NCBI GenBank assembly: GCA_042092935.1
Contig: JBELFK010000037.1
Location: forward strand, 1-20,150
Source: JASMHC01 sp042092935
GTDB lineage: Bacteria > Pseudomonadota > Alphaproteobacteria > Rhodobacterales > Rhodobacteraceae
Reading direction: 5' to 3'
Length of the DNA: 20,150 bases
This document shows, in pieces, positions 1 through 6,723 of the stretch. Below the pieces are notes generated by a model that searched no databases, was not told where the DNA came from, and saw nothing but the letters and a program-made list of their open reading frames with translations. Both the position numbers and the translations under genes were made by a program. Position 1 is the stretch's first letter. The number at the start of each line of letters is the position of its first letter.

Positions 1-403
1 GACGCGGGCCGCGTTCCTCAAGAACCAACGACATATTTGCGATTGAGTTTAACCCGCCAATGCCCGACCCGATCAAAACGCCTGTGCGCCATTGATCTTC
101 ATCGGCCTCGGGCATCCAACCTGAGTCCTGAACCGCCATATCCGAGGCGGCGACACCATAGAGGATAAAGTCGTCAACCTTACGCCGGTCCTTGGCGGGC
201 ATCCAGTCGTCAGGGTTAAAGCTGCCGTCCGTTCCGTCGCCCAAGGGGACTTCGCAGGCATATTTGGTCGTCACGCCCGAGGCATCAAAACGGGTAATCG
301 GACCGGCGCCCGACTGGCCGTCCAGAATGCGGCTCCAAGTTTCCTCAACCCCACAAGCAAGCGGAGTGACCATACCCATACCGGTTACGACGACGCGACG
401 CAT
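1..403 (-). CDS. fabF: 3-oxoacyl-ACP synthase II (KAS II), partial
   Basis: Condensing enzyme of type II fatty acid synthesis, which extends acyl-ACP with malonyl-ACP in the cytosol. Only the first 134 residues are in the window; the gene runs off the left edge, so the catalytic Cys-His-His triad is not visible. The N-terminus shows the thiolase-fold signature of the family: MRRVVVTGMGMVTPLACGVE at 1-20, and an IGSGIGG stretch near residue 115 that matches the usual G-G loop before the active site. The ATG at 403 is preceded by a purine-rich GAGGGAAAGG. It lies 114 bp downstream of the HisA-like gene on the same strand, and a TTGCCC-18-TATGCA promoter candidate sits in that gap. It belongs to the local fab block with fabD, fabG and acpP. 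FabB is a less likely alternative because the start matches FabF proteins well. Confidence 0.95.
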   Translation of the reverse strand, partial: MRRVVVTGMGMVTPLACGVEETWSRILDGQSGAGPITRFDASGVTTKYACEVPLGDGTDGSFNPDDWMPAKDRRKVDDFILYGVAASDMAVQDSGWMPEADEDQWRTGVLIGSGIGGLNSIANMSLVLEERGPR

Positions 404-436
404 TGTGCTGCCCTTTCCCTCAAGTAATTTTGAAAC

Positions 437-466
437 TGCATAGCTTGCTTGGCCCTATGGGGGCAA
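437..466 (-). promoter_or_regulatory. Candidate sigma-70 promoter of fabF
   Basis: On the minus strand, TTGCCC (461-466) and TATGCA (437-442) are separated by 18 bp, 34 bp upstream of the fabF start codon. This would give fabF its own transcription independent of the HisA-like gene. Assigned by eye only. Confidence 0.3.
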
Positions 467-517
467 GTGAAGACTCGGACTCCCCCCCATATGTCGGCAC
501 AAAACCGTCGCGAAGAC

Positions 518-1261
518 TTACTGAAATTCCGCCAGGGGTGTCGGCTCGGGCTTTGCAATCTCGATCGCCTCGGCAAGATCGACGGCCTTGCTAAACAAGG
601 CCCGACTGACCACAGCGCCTTCGATCCCCTGAATGAACTTGAGCCGCGCGATGTCATCAAGATCACGCACGGTACCGCGTGCGTAGATCGGGCATTTCGC
701 CGCCGCCGCCAACCCCGAAATCAACCCGAGCTGTGCGTCCTGATCTTCGATGTCGCTGTCGACGTCGGTGATAATCACAGCCGCAAGCGGCGACTGCGCA
801 TAGGCCTCGATCAACGCCTCGGGCGCGAGGGCAGATTTGGTCCGCCAGCCTTCGGTCATCAGCCCGTCCTGCCAAACATCGACGGCCAGAACGATCTGAT
901 CGGGAAACGCGTTGGCCAATTCTTTGACCATTTCCGGCTGAAGTGCCGCCACTGTTCCCATGACAACCCGCGCCGCGCCCATCTCGATCAACTCGACCGC
1001 GCGCTCGCGCGAGCGAATGCCCCCGCCAATCTGAACCCGCGTTTCAGAGGTGCGGATGATGCTCTCAATCAACTCGTTCTGGGGGTCTTCACCGCTAACG
1101 GCGTCAAAATCCGTAACATGAATCAGCGTCGCGCCGGCGTCGGCAAAACTGCGCGCCTTTTCGACCGGATCAACGTGCCAGATCGATGGTTCGTCCAGTC
1201 GTCCCCTTTGCAGGGAAACACACCGGCCTTTTTGCAGTTCAATTCCTGGGACAACAAGCAT
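518..1261 (-). CDS. Divergent HisA-like (HisA/HisF-related) TIM-barrel protein
   Basis: A 247-residue protein with the length and half-barrel layout of HisA (ProFAR isomerase), but altered at key sites. Retained: the N-terminal-half phosphate loop GGGIR at 79-83, MGT at 101-103, the Asp of VDV at 128 and TDVDSD at 165-170. Changed: the first catalytic Asp of the usual start (PALDL) is Glu8 in VPGIEL; the C-terminal-half phosphate loop, normally SGG, reads ARGTV at 194-198; and the GkAL motif reads SRALF at 219-223. Loss of one phosphate site argues against the bisphosphorylated histidine intermediate as substrate. No other his gene is nearby; the gene sits between acpP and fabF, with the acpP terminator upstream. 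The ATG at 1261 has GAGAGG a few bases upstream. It may be a true paralogue with a different, possibly monophosphorylated, ligand; the function is unknown. A longer open frame on the opposite strand is its shadow. Confidence 0.85.
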   Translation of the reverse strand: MLVVPGIELQKGRCVSLQRGRLDEPSIWHVDPVEKARSFADAGATLIHVTDFDAVSGEDPQNELIESIIRTSETRVQIGGGIRSRERAVELIEMGAARVVMGTVAALQPEMVKELANAFPDQIVLAVDVWQDGLMTEGWRTKSALAPEALIEAYAQSPLAAVIITDVDSDIEDQDAQLGLISGLAAAAKCPIYARGTVRDLDDIARLKFIQGIEGAVVSRALFSKAVDLAEAIEIAKPEPTPLAEFQ

Positions 1262-1382
1262 GGCAACCTCTCAGCGCAGCAGTCTTTCATGTGCCAGCCT
1301 TGGAAAAAAACCTCATGACTCGTGCAGATATGAGCGACTTCTCACAGATCATACACGACAAACCCATCCTCCGCGCAAAGAA

Positions 1383-1410
1383 AAACGGCGCTCGATCAAG
1401 AGCGCCGTTT
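1383..1410 (-). terminator. Intrinsic terminator of acpP
   Basis: Perfect 11-bp inverted repeat (1383-1393 with 1400-1410) with a 6-base loop. On the minus strand it is followed by TTTTTCTTT. It lies 23 bp past the acpP stop codon and separates acpP from the HisA-like gene. Confidence 0.9.
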
Positions 1411-1433
1411 CAAAACTGACTATCTGTGGAAAC

Positions 1434-1667
1434 TTAAGATGCTTCTGAGATGAACTTTGTTGCGTCACCGAAAGTCTGGATGGTTTCGGCAGCGTCGTCA
1501 GGAATTTCAATGCCAAACTCTTCTTCGAAGGCCATTACCAACTCAACTGTGTCGAGGCTGTCTGCGCCAAGATCGTCGATGAATGATGCGTTCTCGACAA
1601 CTTTGTCTTCTTCAACACCAAGGTGCTCAACAACGATTTTCTTTACGCGGTCTGCGACGTCGCTCAT
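1434..1667 (-). CDS. acpP: Acyl carrier protein
   Basis: The small acidic carrier that holds growing acyl chains on a 4'-phosphopantetheine arm, and the partner of every Fab enzyme encoded here. The protein has 77 residues, the standard length. The modification site is Ser37 in the DSL motif (GADSLDTVELVMAFEEEFG), followed by the acidic recognition helix II. The ATG at 1667 has AGAGGA eight bases upstream. The gene is separated from fabG by 207 bp that contain a promoter candidate, and it is closed by its own strong terminator, so it is probably transcribed largely as a single gene. This suits a protein needed in large molar excess over the enzymes. Identification is secure. Confidence 0.98.
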   Translation of the reverse strand: MSDVADRVKKIVVEHLGVEEDKVVENASFIDDLGADSLDTVELVMAFEEEFGIEIPDDAAETIQTFGDATKFISEAS

Positions 1668-1817
1668 GTTCTATTCCTCTTACTTGAACCCTTTGGTTCG
1701 TTTTTGCCCATCTCCCCAACGGGACGGCTTTACTTGGTGCCCTTTTGGGCGGCTCGTAACCCCGCGTCAAGCGGAACCGCCGATGCGTTTGACCGCGATC
1801 GGCTAAAATCTGCGCCG

Positions 1818-1845
1818 CCTATAGCACATGATGCACCATTGGCAA
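1818..1845 (-). promoter_or_regulatory. Candidate promoter of acpP
   Basis: On the minus strand, TTGCCA (1840-1845), a 16-bp spacer and TATAGG (1818-1823). It lies in the 207-bp fabG-acpP gap and implies a leader of roughly 140 bases. Assigned by eye; the rest of the gap (1668-1817) shows no other clear element. Confidence 0.4.
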
Positions 1846-1874
1846 ACGGTTTCGCAAGCATATTGGCTTTGCTC

Positions 1875-2612
1875 TTAGAGCATAGCCATCCCGCCATTCA
1901 CATGTAGGGTCGCACCCGTCACATATCCAGCCTCGGGACTGGCAAGATACAGCACCGCGGCGGCGATCTCCTCGGGCTTGCCCATGCGGGCGGCAGGGAT
2001 TTTCGTGTTGATCGCGGCCTTCTGATCGTCGGTTAGTTTTTCGGTCATTGCCGTGGCGATGAACCCCGGTGCGACGGCATTCGCCGTGATCCCACGGCTG
2101 GCGACCTCATAGGCGATCGATTTCGTCAGACCGACCATGCCAGCCTTTGACGCAGCATAGTTCACCTGCCCCGGGTTACCCGTTGCACCGACGATAGAGC
2201 TGATGTTGATGATGCGGCCCCAGCGGGATTTCATCATCGGGCGCATAACGCCCCGACACAGACGCATGGTCGAGGTCAGGTTGACGTCAATCACGCTTTG
2301 CCATTCTTCATCCGACATACGCATGAAAATCTGGTCCCGGGTGATTCCAGCGTTGTTTACAAGGATATCGAGACCGCCCATCGCCTCAATCGCCTGCTTG
2401 GGCAGTGCGTCAACGGCCGCGCCGTCCGAAAGGTTGCATGGCAGCACATGCGCCCGCTCACCCAGTTCTGTGGCCAGGGCCTGTAGCGGCTCTTCGCGCG
2501 TTCCCGACAGGCCGACAGTTGCGCCAGCCGCGTGGAGCGCCTTGGCAATCTCGCCGCCGATGCCGCCAGAGGCACCGGTTACAAGGGCTTTTTTATCTGT
2601 AAGATCAAACAT
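1875..2612 (-). CDS. fabG: 3-oxoacyl-ACP reductase
   Basis: NADPH-dependent reductase of the first reduction step in type II fatty acid elongation, a short-chain dehydrogenase. The 245-residue protein carries the cofactor motif TGASGGIG at 12-19, NNAG at 86-89, and a complete catalytic tetrad: Asn111, Ser139, Tyr152 and Lys156 (YAASK). The C-terminus GATLHVNGGMAML is typical of FabG. The start is 17 bp downstream of the fabD stop, so the two are very probably cotranscribed. The ATG at 2612 gives the usual N-terminus MFDLTDKKALVTGAS. FabG is favoured over other short-chain dehydrogenases because of its close fit to the family and its position between fabD and acpP. Confidence 0.97.
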   Translation of the reverse strand: MFDLTDKKALVTGASGGIGGEIAKALHAAGATVGLSGTREEPLQALATELGERAHVLPCNLSDGAAVDALPKQAIEAMGGLDILVNNAGITRDQIFMRMSDEEWQSVIDVNLTSTMRLCRGVMRPMMKSRWGRIINISSIVGATGNPGQVNYAASKAGMVGLTKSIAYEVASRGITANAVAPGFIATAMTEKLTDDQKAAINTKIPAARMGKPEEIAAAVLYLASPEAGYVTGATLHVNGGMAML

Positions 2613-2629
2613 GATTAGGTTCCTGCGCT

Positions 2630-3562
2630 TCAGTCTGCTGTGACTGCTCTAACATCATCCGGCGTGCCGACCGCTTTGCAAGCAATCGCGCGATCAATGC
2701 GGCGCACCATGCCCGAAAGCGCCTTGCCTGCGCCAATTTCCCAAATCTCGGTGACACCCTGACCCGCCATCCAAAGAACGCTTTCGCGCCAACGCACCGA
2801 ACCCGTCACCTGCTGCACCAGCAATGAGCGGATTGTTGCAGGGTCCGAGATCGCCTCGGCGACAACATTGGCGACAAGCGGCACTTTTGGCCGTGCAATA
2901 TCGACTTCGCCCAAGGCGTTCGCCATAACCTCGGCGGCGGGCTCCATCAGGGCGCAATGGAAAGGGGCGCTGACGGGAAGAAGAACGGCGCGCTTGGCCC
3001 CTTTTTCCTTGGCCAACGCGATCGCGCGGTTCACTGCGGCCGCGTGGCCGGAAACAACGACCTGTCCGGGGTCATTGTCATTCGCGGCCTGACAAACTTC
3101 GCCCTCGGCAGCTTCTTTCGCCACGGCCTCGGCGGCTTCGAAATCAAGGCCCAGCAAGGCCGCCATGGCACCGACGCCAACGGGAACGGCTTTTTGCATC
3201 GCCTCTCCGCGAATTCGCAGCAGACGCGCCGCATCGGAAACCGACAGCGCACCCGCAGCGGCCAAAGCAGAGTATTCTCCGAGCGAATGCCCCGCAACGA
3301 ACGAGGCATCTTCAATCGCTACACCTTCGGCCTCAAGCGCGCGCATCGCGGCAAGCGAGGTGGCCATCAAAGCGGGTTGAGCATTTTGTGTCAGGGTCAG
3401 TGCGTCCTGCTCGCCTTCCCAAATCAGCGAGGAGAGTTTTTCGCCCAAAGCATCGTCAACTTCATCAAAGACGGCCTTTGCGGCGGGATAAGCCTCGGCC
3501 AGGGCCTTGCCCATTCCGATACTTTGTGCCCCTTGCCCGGGAAATACGAACGCTTTGGACAT
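2630..3562 (-). CDS. fabD: Malonyl-CoA:ACP transacylase
   Basis: Transfers malonyl from CoA to ACP, supplying the extender unit for FabF. The 310-residue protein has the family's normal length. It begins MSKAFVFPGQGAQSIGMGKA, with the GQGAQ oxyanion loop. The nucleophile is Ser93 in GHSLGEY (91-97); Arg118 probably binds the malonyl carboxylate, and His202 in SAPFH completes the dyad. The ATG at 3562 is preceded by a strong AGGAGGGG. It is the first gene of the fabD-fabG pair, with a promoter candidate 28 bp upstream of the start. Identification is secure. Confidence 0.97.
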   Translation of the reverse strand: MSKAFVFPGQGAQSIGMGKALAEAYPAAKAVFDEVDDALGEKLSSLIWEGEQDALTLTQNAQPALMATSLAAMRALEAEGVAIEDASFVAGHSLGEYSALAAAGALSVSDAARLLRIRGEAMQKAVPVGVGAMAALLGLDFEAAEAVAKEAAEGEVCQAANDNDPGQVVVSGHAAAVNRAIALAKEKGAKRAVLLPVSAPFHCALMEPAAEVMANALGEVDIARPKVPLVANVVAEAISDPATIRSLLVQQVTGSVRWRESVLWMAGQGVTEIWEIGAGKALSGMVRRIDRAIACKAVGTPDDVRAVTAD

Positions 3563-3589
3563 CTTGCCCCTCCTGATCTGGTTACCATC

Positions 3590-3618
3590 GGGATAGCCAA
3601 GGACAGAGGGCGGTGCAA
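3590..3618 (-). promoter_or_regulatory. Candidate sigma-70 promoter of fabD-fabG
   Basis: On the minus strand, TTGCAC (3613-3618), a 17-bp spacer and TATCCC (3590-3595), between the preceding membrane-protein gene and fabD. It fits the short 85-bp gap. Assigned by eye. Confidence 0.4.
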
Positions 3619-3647
3619 CTAGAAGCCGCTAAAAACGGCGAAGCTGT

Positions 3648-4205
3648 TTAGAATATCGTCGAGTGATCGCGGAAAACATTGTTGGGATTGCTGAGGGGCG
3701 GCATATCCATAAGGAAGTCGCGCAATTCCGTCGCGGCGGTTTTGCTCTCCAGATCAAGGGTAATCACGCGGTTGCCGCTGAGATCCGTGGCAACGACGGT
3801 GGTGCTGAGAACCGCCAAATCCGAAAGTTCGTCCAACTGATAGCGGGCAATCGAAACGGTTCCCCCTGTCAGATCGCGCACGCCCAATTCAACAGTGCGG
3901 CGCACCAAATCGATGTGCAACTCGGGACGTTGGCTGGGGGGGCTGCCACGAAACAGCACAAAGCCAAGGGCAAGAAACAGCCCCGTCACCGTGATCTGCA
4001 TTGTGCGCAACTCGGGCACCATAAGCGCGCCGGGCAAAAGCCACATCGCGATGGCGGCCAGAAAGAACATCATGCCCAGCACGGATCGGAACAGAAAGAA
4101 GACCGAGTTTACGTTTGAACCGGAAAACGTGTGAATCGTCTCTCGTTTCGGTCCAAGCCCGGTGCCCGCATCGCGGCGGGCGCTAAAAAAGTCGGTAGCC
4201 GTCAT
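3648..4205 (-). CDS. Unknown protein with two membrane helices and a C-terminal cytosolic-type domain
   Basis: I do not recognise this 185-residue protein. A short polar N-terminus (1-33) is followed by two hydrophobic helices at about 35-58 and 68-86. Behind them is a hydrophilic domain (about 95-168) that reads as several short beta strands ending in a helix (TAATELRDFLMDMPP). That pattern could fit a bacterial PH-like fold, but this is only a guess. The ATG at 4205 is preferred to the GTG one codon earlier because AGGAG lies six bases before the ATG and only three before the GTG. It stands alone, divergent from rpsF and upstream of fabD on the same strand, 85 bp away. No catalytic motif or cysteine pair is visible. 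Confidence 0.8.
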   Translation of the reverse strand: MTATDFFSARRDAGTGLGPKRETIHTFSGSNVNSVFFLFRSVLGMMFFLAAIAMWLLPGALMVPELRTMQITVTGLFLALGFVLFRGSPPSQRPELHIDLVRRTVELGVRDLTGGTVSIARYQLDELSDLAVLSTTVVATDLSGNRVITLDLESKTAATELRDFLMDMPPLSNPNNVFRDHSTIF

Positions 4206-4298
4206 CACGGTCTCCTGAAAACATCGAACGTTGCGCTCGTCTCTGCCAATGGTTGCAGTTCAATTGGGGCCTAACTACGGCAAGTATCTGATTTTTCA

Positions 4299-4345
4299 TT
4301 GACCTTGGGTCACCCACTTGCAAATTGCTGGCACAAGTGTAAAAG
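4299..4345 (+). promoter_or_regulatory. Candidate promoter region of rpsF-rpsR-rplI
   Basis: Two overlapping arrangements are possible: TTGACC (4299-4304) with AAATTG (4322-4327) at a 17-bp spacing, or TTGCAA (4318-4323) with TAAAAG (4340-4345) at 16 bp. A palindrome TGACC-TTG-GGTCA spans 4300-4312 and covers the first -35 box. The rest of the 247-bp divergent gap (4206-4452) shows no further clear element. Confidence 0.4.
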
Positions 4346-4452
4346 GCCATTTCCTTCCACAAGTTTGGAACTGCGCAGTCTCTCGTGGACGGGGGTGGAA
4401 GGACACAATGCCCCGTGCTTTGAAATGCGCCTAAAATTGAAATGGAGAGCAC

Positions 4453-4809
4453 ATGCCACTGTATGAGCATGTACTAATTTCGCGTCAGGACTTGTCCAAT
4501 ACGCAAGCTGAAGGTCTCATCGAACATTTTGGCACGGTCCTCGCGGACAACGGCGGTAAAGTCGTCGAGAGCGAGTATTGGGGCGTCAAAACGATGGCCT
4601 ACAAAATCAACAAGAACCGCAAAGGCCACTATGCCCTGCTGCGCACGGACGCTCCGTCTGCTGCTGTGCAGGAAATGGAACGCCTGATGCGCCTGCATGA
4701 CGATGTCATGCGTGTTTTGACCATCAAGGTCGACGAGCACCAGGAAGGCCCATCGGTTCAAATGCAAAAACGTGACGAACGCGACGGCCGTCGTGAACGC
4801 CGTCACTAA
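4453..4809 (+). CDS. rpsF: 30S ribosomal protein bS6
   Basis: Ribosomal protein of the 30S platform that binds 16S rRNA as a pair with S18, encoded next door. It has 118 residues, within the family range. The N-terminus MPLYEHVLISRQDLS and the central VVESEYWGVKTMAYKINKNRKGHYAL are characteristic. The C-terminus ends in a basic, charged tail (KRDERDGRRERRH), common in bacterial S6. The ATG at 4453 has GGAG five bases upstream. It is the first gene of a three-gene operon with rpsR (25 bp downstream) and rplI; the priB gene found between S6 and S18 in enterobacteria is absent. S6-S18 are known to repress their own operon in several bacteria; the leader here was not folded. Confidence 0.98.
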   Translation: MPLYEHVLISRQDLSNTQAEGLIEHFGTVLADNGGKVVESEYWGVKTMAYKINKNRKGHYALLRTDAPSAAVQEMERLMRLHDDVMRVLTIKVDEHQEGPSVQMQKRDERDGRRERRH

Positions 4810-4834
4810 TCACCTGAGAAAAGGACTCTAACCC

Positions 4835-5062
4835 ATGGCTGCAAAACCATTTTTCCGCCGTCGTAAAGTGTGCCCCTTCTCTGGTGAGAACGCACCGAAA
4901 ATCGACTATAAAGACACGAAGCTGCTTCAGCGCTACATTTCCGAGCGTGGCAAGATTGTTCCTTCGCGTATCACTGCCGTATCCGCAAAAAAACAGCGTG
5001 AGCTGGCCCGTGCTATCAAGCGCGCCCGCTTCCTGGCTCTTTTGCCTTACGCCGTTAAGTAA
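4835..5062 (+). CDS. rpsR: 30S ribosomal protein bS18
   Basis: S18 partners S6 on the 30S platform. The 75-residue protein shows the standard family sequence: basic N-terminus MAAKPFFRRRKVCPF, the IDYKDTKLLQRYISERGKI core and the KKQRELARAIKRARFLALLPY end. A single Cys (residue 13) sits in the N-terminal strand, as in many S18 proteins. The ATG at 4835 has AAAGGA about ten bases upstream. It lies 25 bp after rpsF and 13 bp before rplI, in one operon. Identification is secure. Confidence 0.98.
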   Translation: MAAKPFFRRRKVCPFSGENAPKIDYKDTKLLQRYISERGKIVPSRITAVSAKKQRELARAIKRARFLALLPYAVK

Positions 5063-5075
5063 GGGGGCCTGAACA

Positions 5076-5690
5076 ATGCAAGTTATCCTTCTTGAACGCG
5101 TCGCAAAACTCGGCCAGATGGGCGACGTCGTAGACGTCAAATCGGGCTACGCACGCAACTTCCTGCTGCCACAAGGCAAGGCTTTGACAGCCTCGTCCGC
5201 AAACGTCGCGTCGTTTGAAGCTCGCAAAGCACAGTTGGAAGCCACCAACCTTGAAACCAAGAAAGAAGCACAGGAGTTCGCAGACCGTTTGGACGGTCAG
5301 CAGTTCATCGTGATTCGTTCAGCCTCGGACGCTGGTTCGCTTTACGGTTCGGTATCGACCCGTGACGCCGCAGAAGCAGCAACAGATGGCGGTTACACCG
5401 TTGATCGCAAGCAGGTCGTTCTGGCCCGCCCGATCAAAGAGCTTGGTCTGCACGACGTACACGTCATCCTGCACCCAGAAGTCGACGCGACAATCCAGTT
5501 GAACGTTGCACGTTCACCGGAAGAAGCCGAGCTTCAGGCGTCGGGTAAATCGATCCAAGAGCTGGCGGCCGAAGAAGAAGCTGCTGCGGAATTCGAAATC
5601 GCTGAATTGTTCGACGATATCGGTTCGGCTGCATCGGACGATGATGATTTGGCGCCTGCCGCTGAAGAAAACTCGGACGACGAAGCGTAA
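5076..5690 (+). CDS. rplI: 50S ribosomal protein bL9 with long acidic C-terminal extension
   Basis: L9 binds 23S rRNA near the L1 stalk and helps limit frameshifting. The N-terminal rRNA-binding domain is normal, with the GQMGDVVDVKSGYARNFLLP signature at 13-32. A charged connecting helix follows (about 40-75), then the C-terminal domain to about residue 149. The protein then continues for some 55 residues of Glu/Asp/Ala-rich sequence, containing DDDDLAPAAEENSDDEA, giving 204 residues against about 149 in E. coli. Such tails are common in alphaproteobacteria and are probably disordered. The ATG at 5076 follows rpsR by 13 bp. A strong terminator begins 20 bp after the stop, so it is the last gene of the operon. 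Confidence 0.97.
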   Translation: MQVILLERVAKLGQMGDVVDVKSGYARNFLLPQGKALTASSANVASFEARKAQLEATNLETKKEAQEFADRLDGQQFIVIRSASDAGSLYGSVSTRDAAEAATDGGYTVDRKQVVLARPIKELGLHDVHVILHPEVDATIQLNVARSPEEAELQASGKSIQELAAEEEAAAEFEIAELFDDIGSAASDDDDLAPAAEENSDDEA

Positions 5691-5710
5691 GTTTCTGAAA
5701 TATCCGATCA

Positions 5711-5743
5711 AAGCCGCGCAGCCCACCTGCGCGGCTTTTTTAT
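5711..5743 (+). terminator. Intrinsic terminator of rpsF-rpsR-rplI
   Basis: Perfect 10-bp stem (5711-5720 with 5728-5737), 7-base loop, then TTTTTTATT. It closes the ribosomal operon and lies just upstream of the desaturase start. Confidence 0.95.
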
Positions 5744-5762
5744 TGACCAAGTGCCAAGGAAC

Positions 5763-6662
5763 ATGCGTGTTGACGCTATGGATCACACCGACGTCCTCGC
5801 CCGGCTGAGCGCCGAGGAAAAAGCCCGCTTGACCGAGAGGTCCAATCGCAAAGGGCTTGTCCATCTTGCGCTCTACGTGCTGGCCATCGTCTTTGTTTCC
5901 GAATGGATCCTGCAAGAGGTCTTTTTGTGGCCGGTTGCGATCCTTGGGCAGGGCATCTTGTTGGTGTTCCTTTTCACGCTTTGCCACGAATGCACACATA
6001 AATCGCCGTTCAGGTCGGTCTGGCTGAACGAGCTTGTGGGTTTTGTCAGCGGAGCGGTGGTGCTGCTGCCTTTCTTGTGGTTCCGTTATTTTCATCTGGC
6101 GCACCACAAATACACCAACGACCCCGAGAATGATCCCGAACTGGCCAGCCCTAAGCCTGATACGTGGCTAACTTACACCATTCACATCTCGGGCCTGCCC
6201 TATTGGCACTCGCAAATACGCACGATCTTTCGCAACGCGCTTGGCGATCCGACTGCCAGCTATCTGCCAACGCGCGCGCACCAAAAGGTTCAGGCCGAGG
6301 CCCGGGCTTTGCTGATCCTCTACACGCTGGCGTTGACCAGTCTGCTGATCTCGCCCGTGGTGTTTTACCTCTGGCTCTTGCCTGTGTTGATCGGCCAGCC
6401 GTTTTTGCGGCTCTATCTTCTGGCCGAGCACGGGCGCTGCCCGTCGGTCGCCAACATGCTTGAAAACACCCGCACGACCTTTACCAATCGTGTGGTTCGC
6501 TTTTTGGCGTGGAATATGCCCTATCACATTGAGCATCACAGCTATCCCAACGTCCCATTTCACGCGCTTCCCAAGCTCCATGACCATATGAAGCAGGATT
6601 TGGTCACCACCGCGCCCAGCTATCGTGCTTTCACGAAAGACTACCTCGCTGAACTGGATTAG
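5763..6662 (+). CDS. Membrane-bound di-iron fatty acid desaturase
   Basis: Integral membrane desaturase/hydroxylase-superfamily protein that probably introduces a double bond into membrane acyl chains using iron and O2. With the ATG at 5763 it has 299 residues. All three histidine boxes are intact: HECTH at 75-79, HLAHH at 111-115 and HIEHH at 255-259, plus His223 before the last box. Hydrophobic spans at about 32-50, 57-72, 92-107 and 185-222 fit two pairs of membrane helices. The start is uncertain: GTG at 5751, ATG at 5763 and ATG at 5778 are in frame, and AAGGA lies very close (2 bases) to the middle one. No promoter is clear; the gene begins just after the rplI terminator, so it may depend on read-through. 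The substrate cannot be read from sequence; carotenoid or sphingolipid modification are less likely alternatives. Confidence 0.9.
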   Translation: MRVDAMDHTDVLARLSAEEKARLTERSNRKGLVHLALYVLAIVFVSEWILQEVFLWPVAILGQGILLVFLFTLCHECTHKSPFRSVWLNELVGFVSGAVVLLPFLWFRYFHLAHHKYTNDPENDPELASPKPDTWLTYTIHISGLPYWHSQIRTIFRNALGDPTASYLPTRAHQKVQAEARALLILYTLALTSLLISPVVFYLWLLPVLIGQPFLRLYLLAEHGRCPSVANMLENTRTTFTNRVVRFLAWNMPYHIEHHSYPNVPFHALPKLHDHMKQDLVTTAPSYRAFTKDYLAELD

Positions 6663-6679
6663 GCGGCGTCACGAATACC

Positions 6680-6706
6680 GGCCACCCAATGGATGGCCCG
6701 CTTTTC
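6680..6706 (+). terminator. Weak terminator candidate after the desaturase
   Basis: Hairpin GGCCA/TGGCC (6680-6684 with 6694-6698), with two further inner pairs and one mismatch, followed by CCGCTTTT. It lies in the 61-bp gap between convergent genes. Confidence 0.3.
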
Positions 6707-6723
6707 CAACCGTGAATGTCAGC

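Noticed and set aside
449..1318. Plus-strand open frame of 289 codons, longer than the gene on the other strand
   Set aside because: It is the antisense shadow of the HisA-like gene. Its translation has no family features, while the minus strand shows clear HisA-like motifs and a ribosome site.
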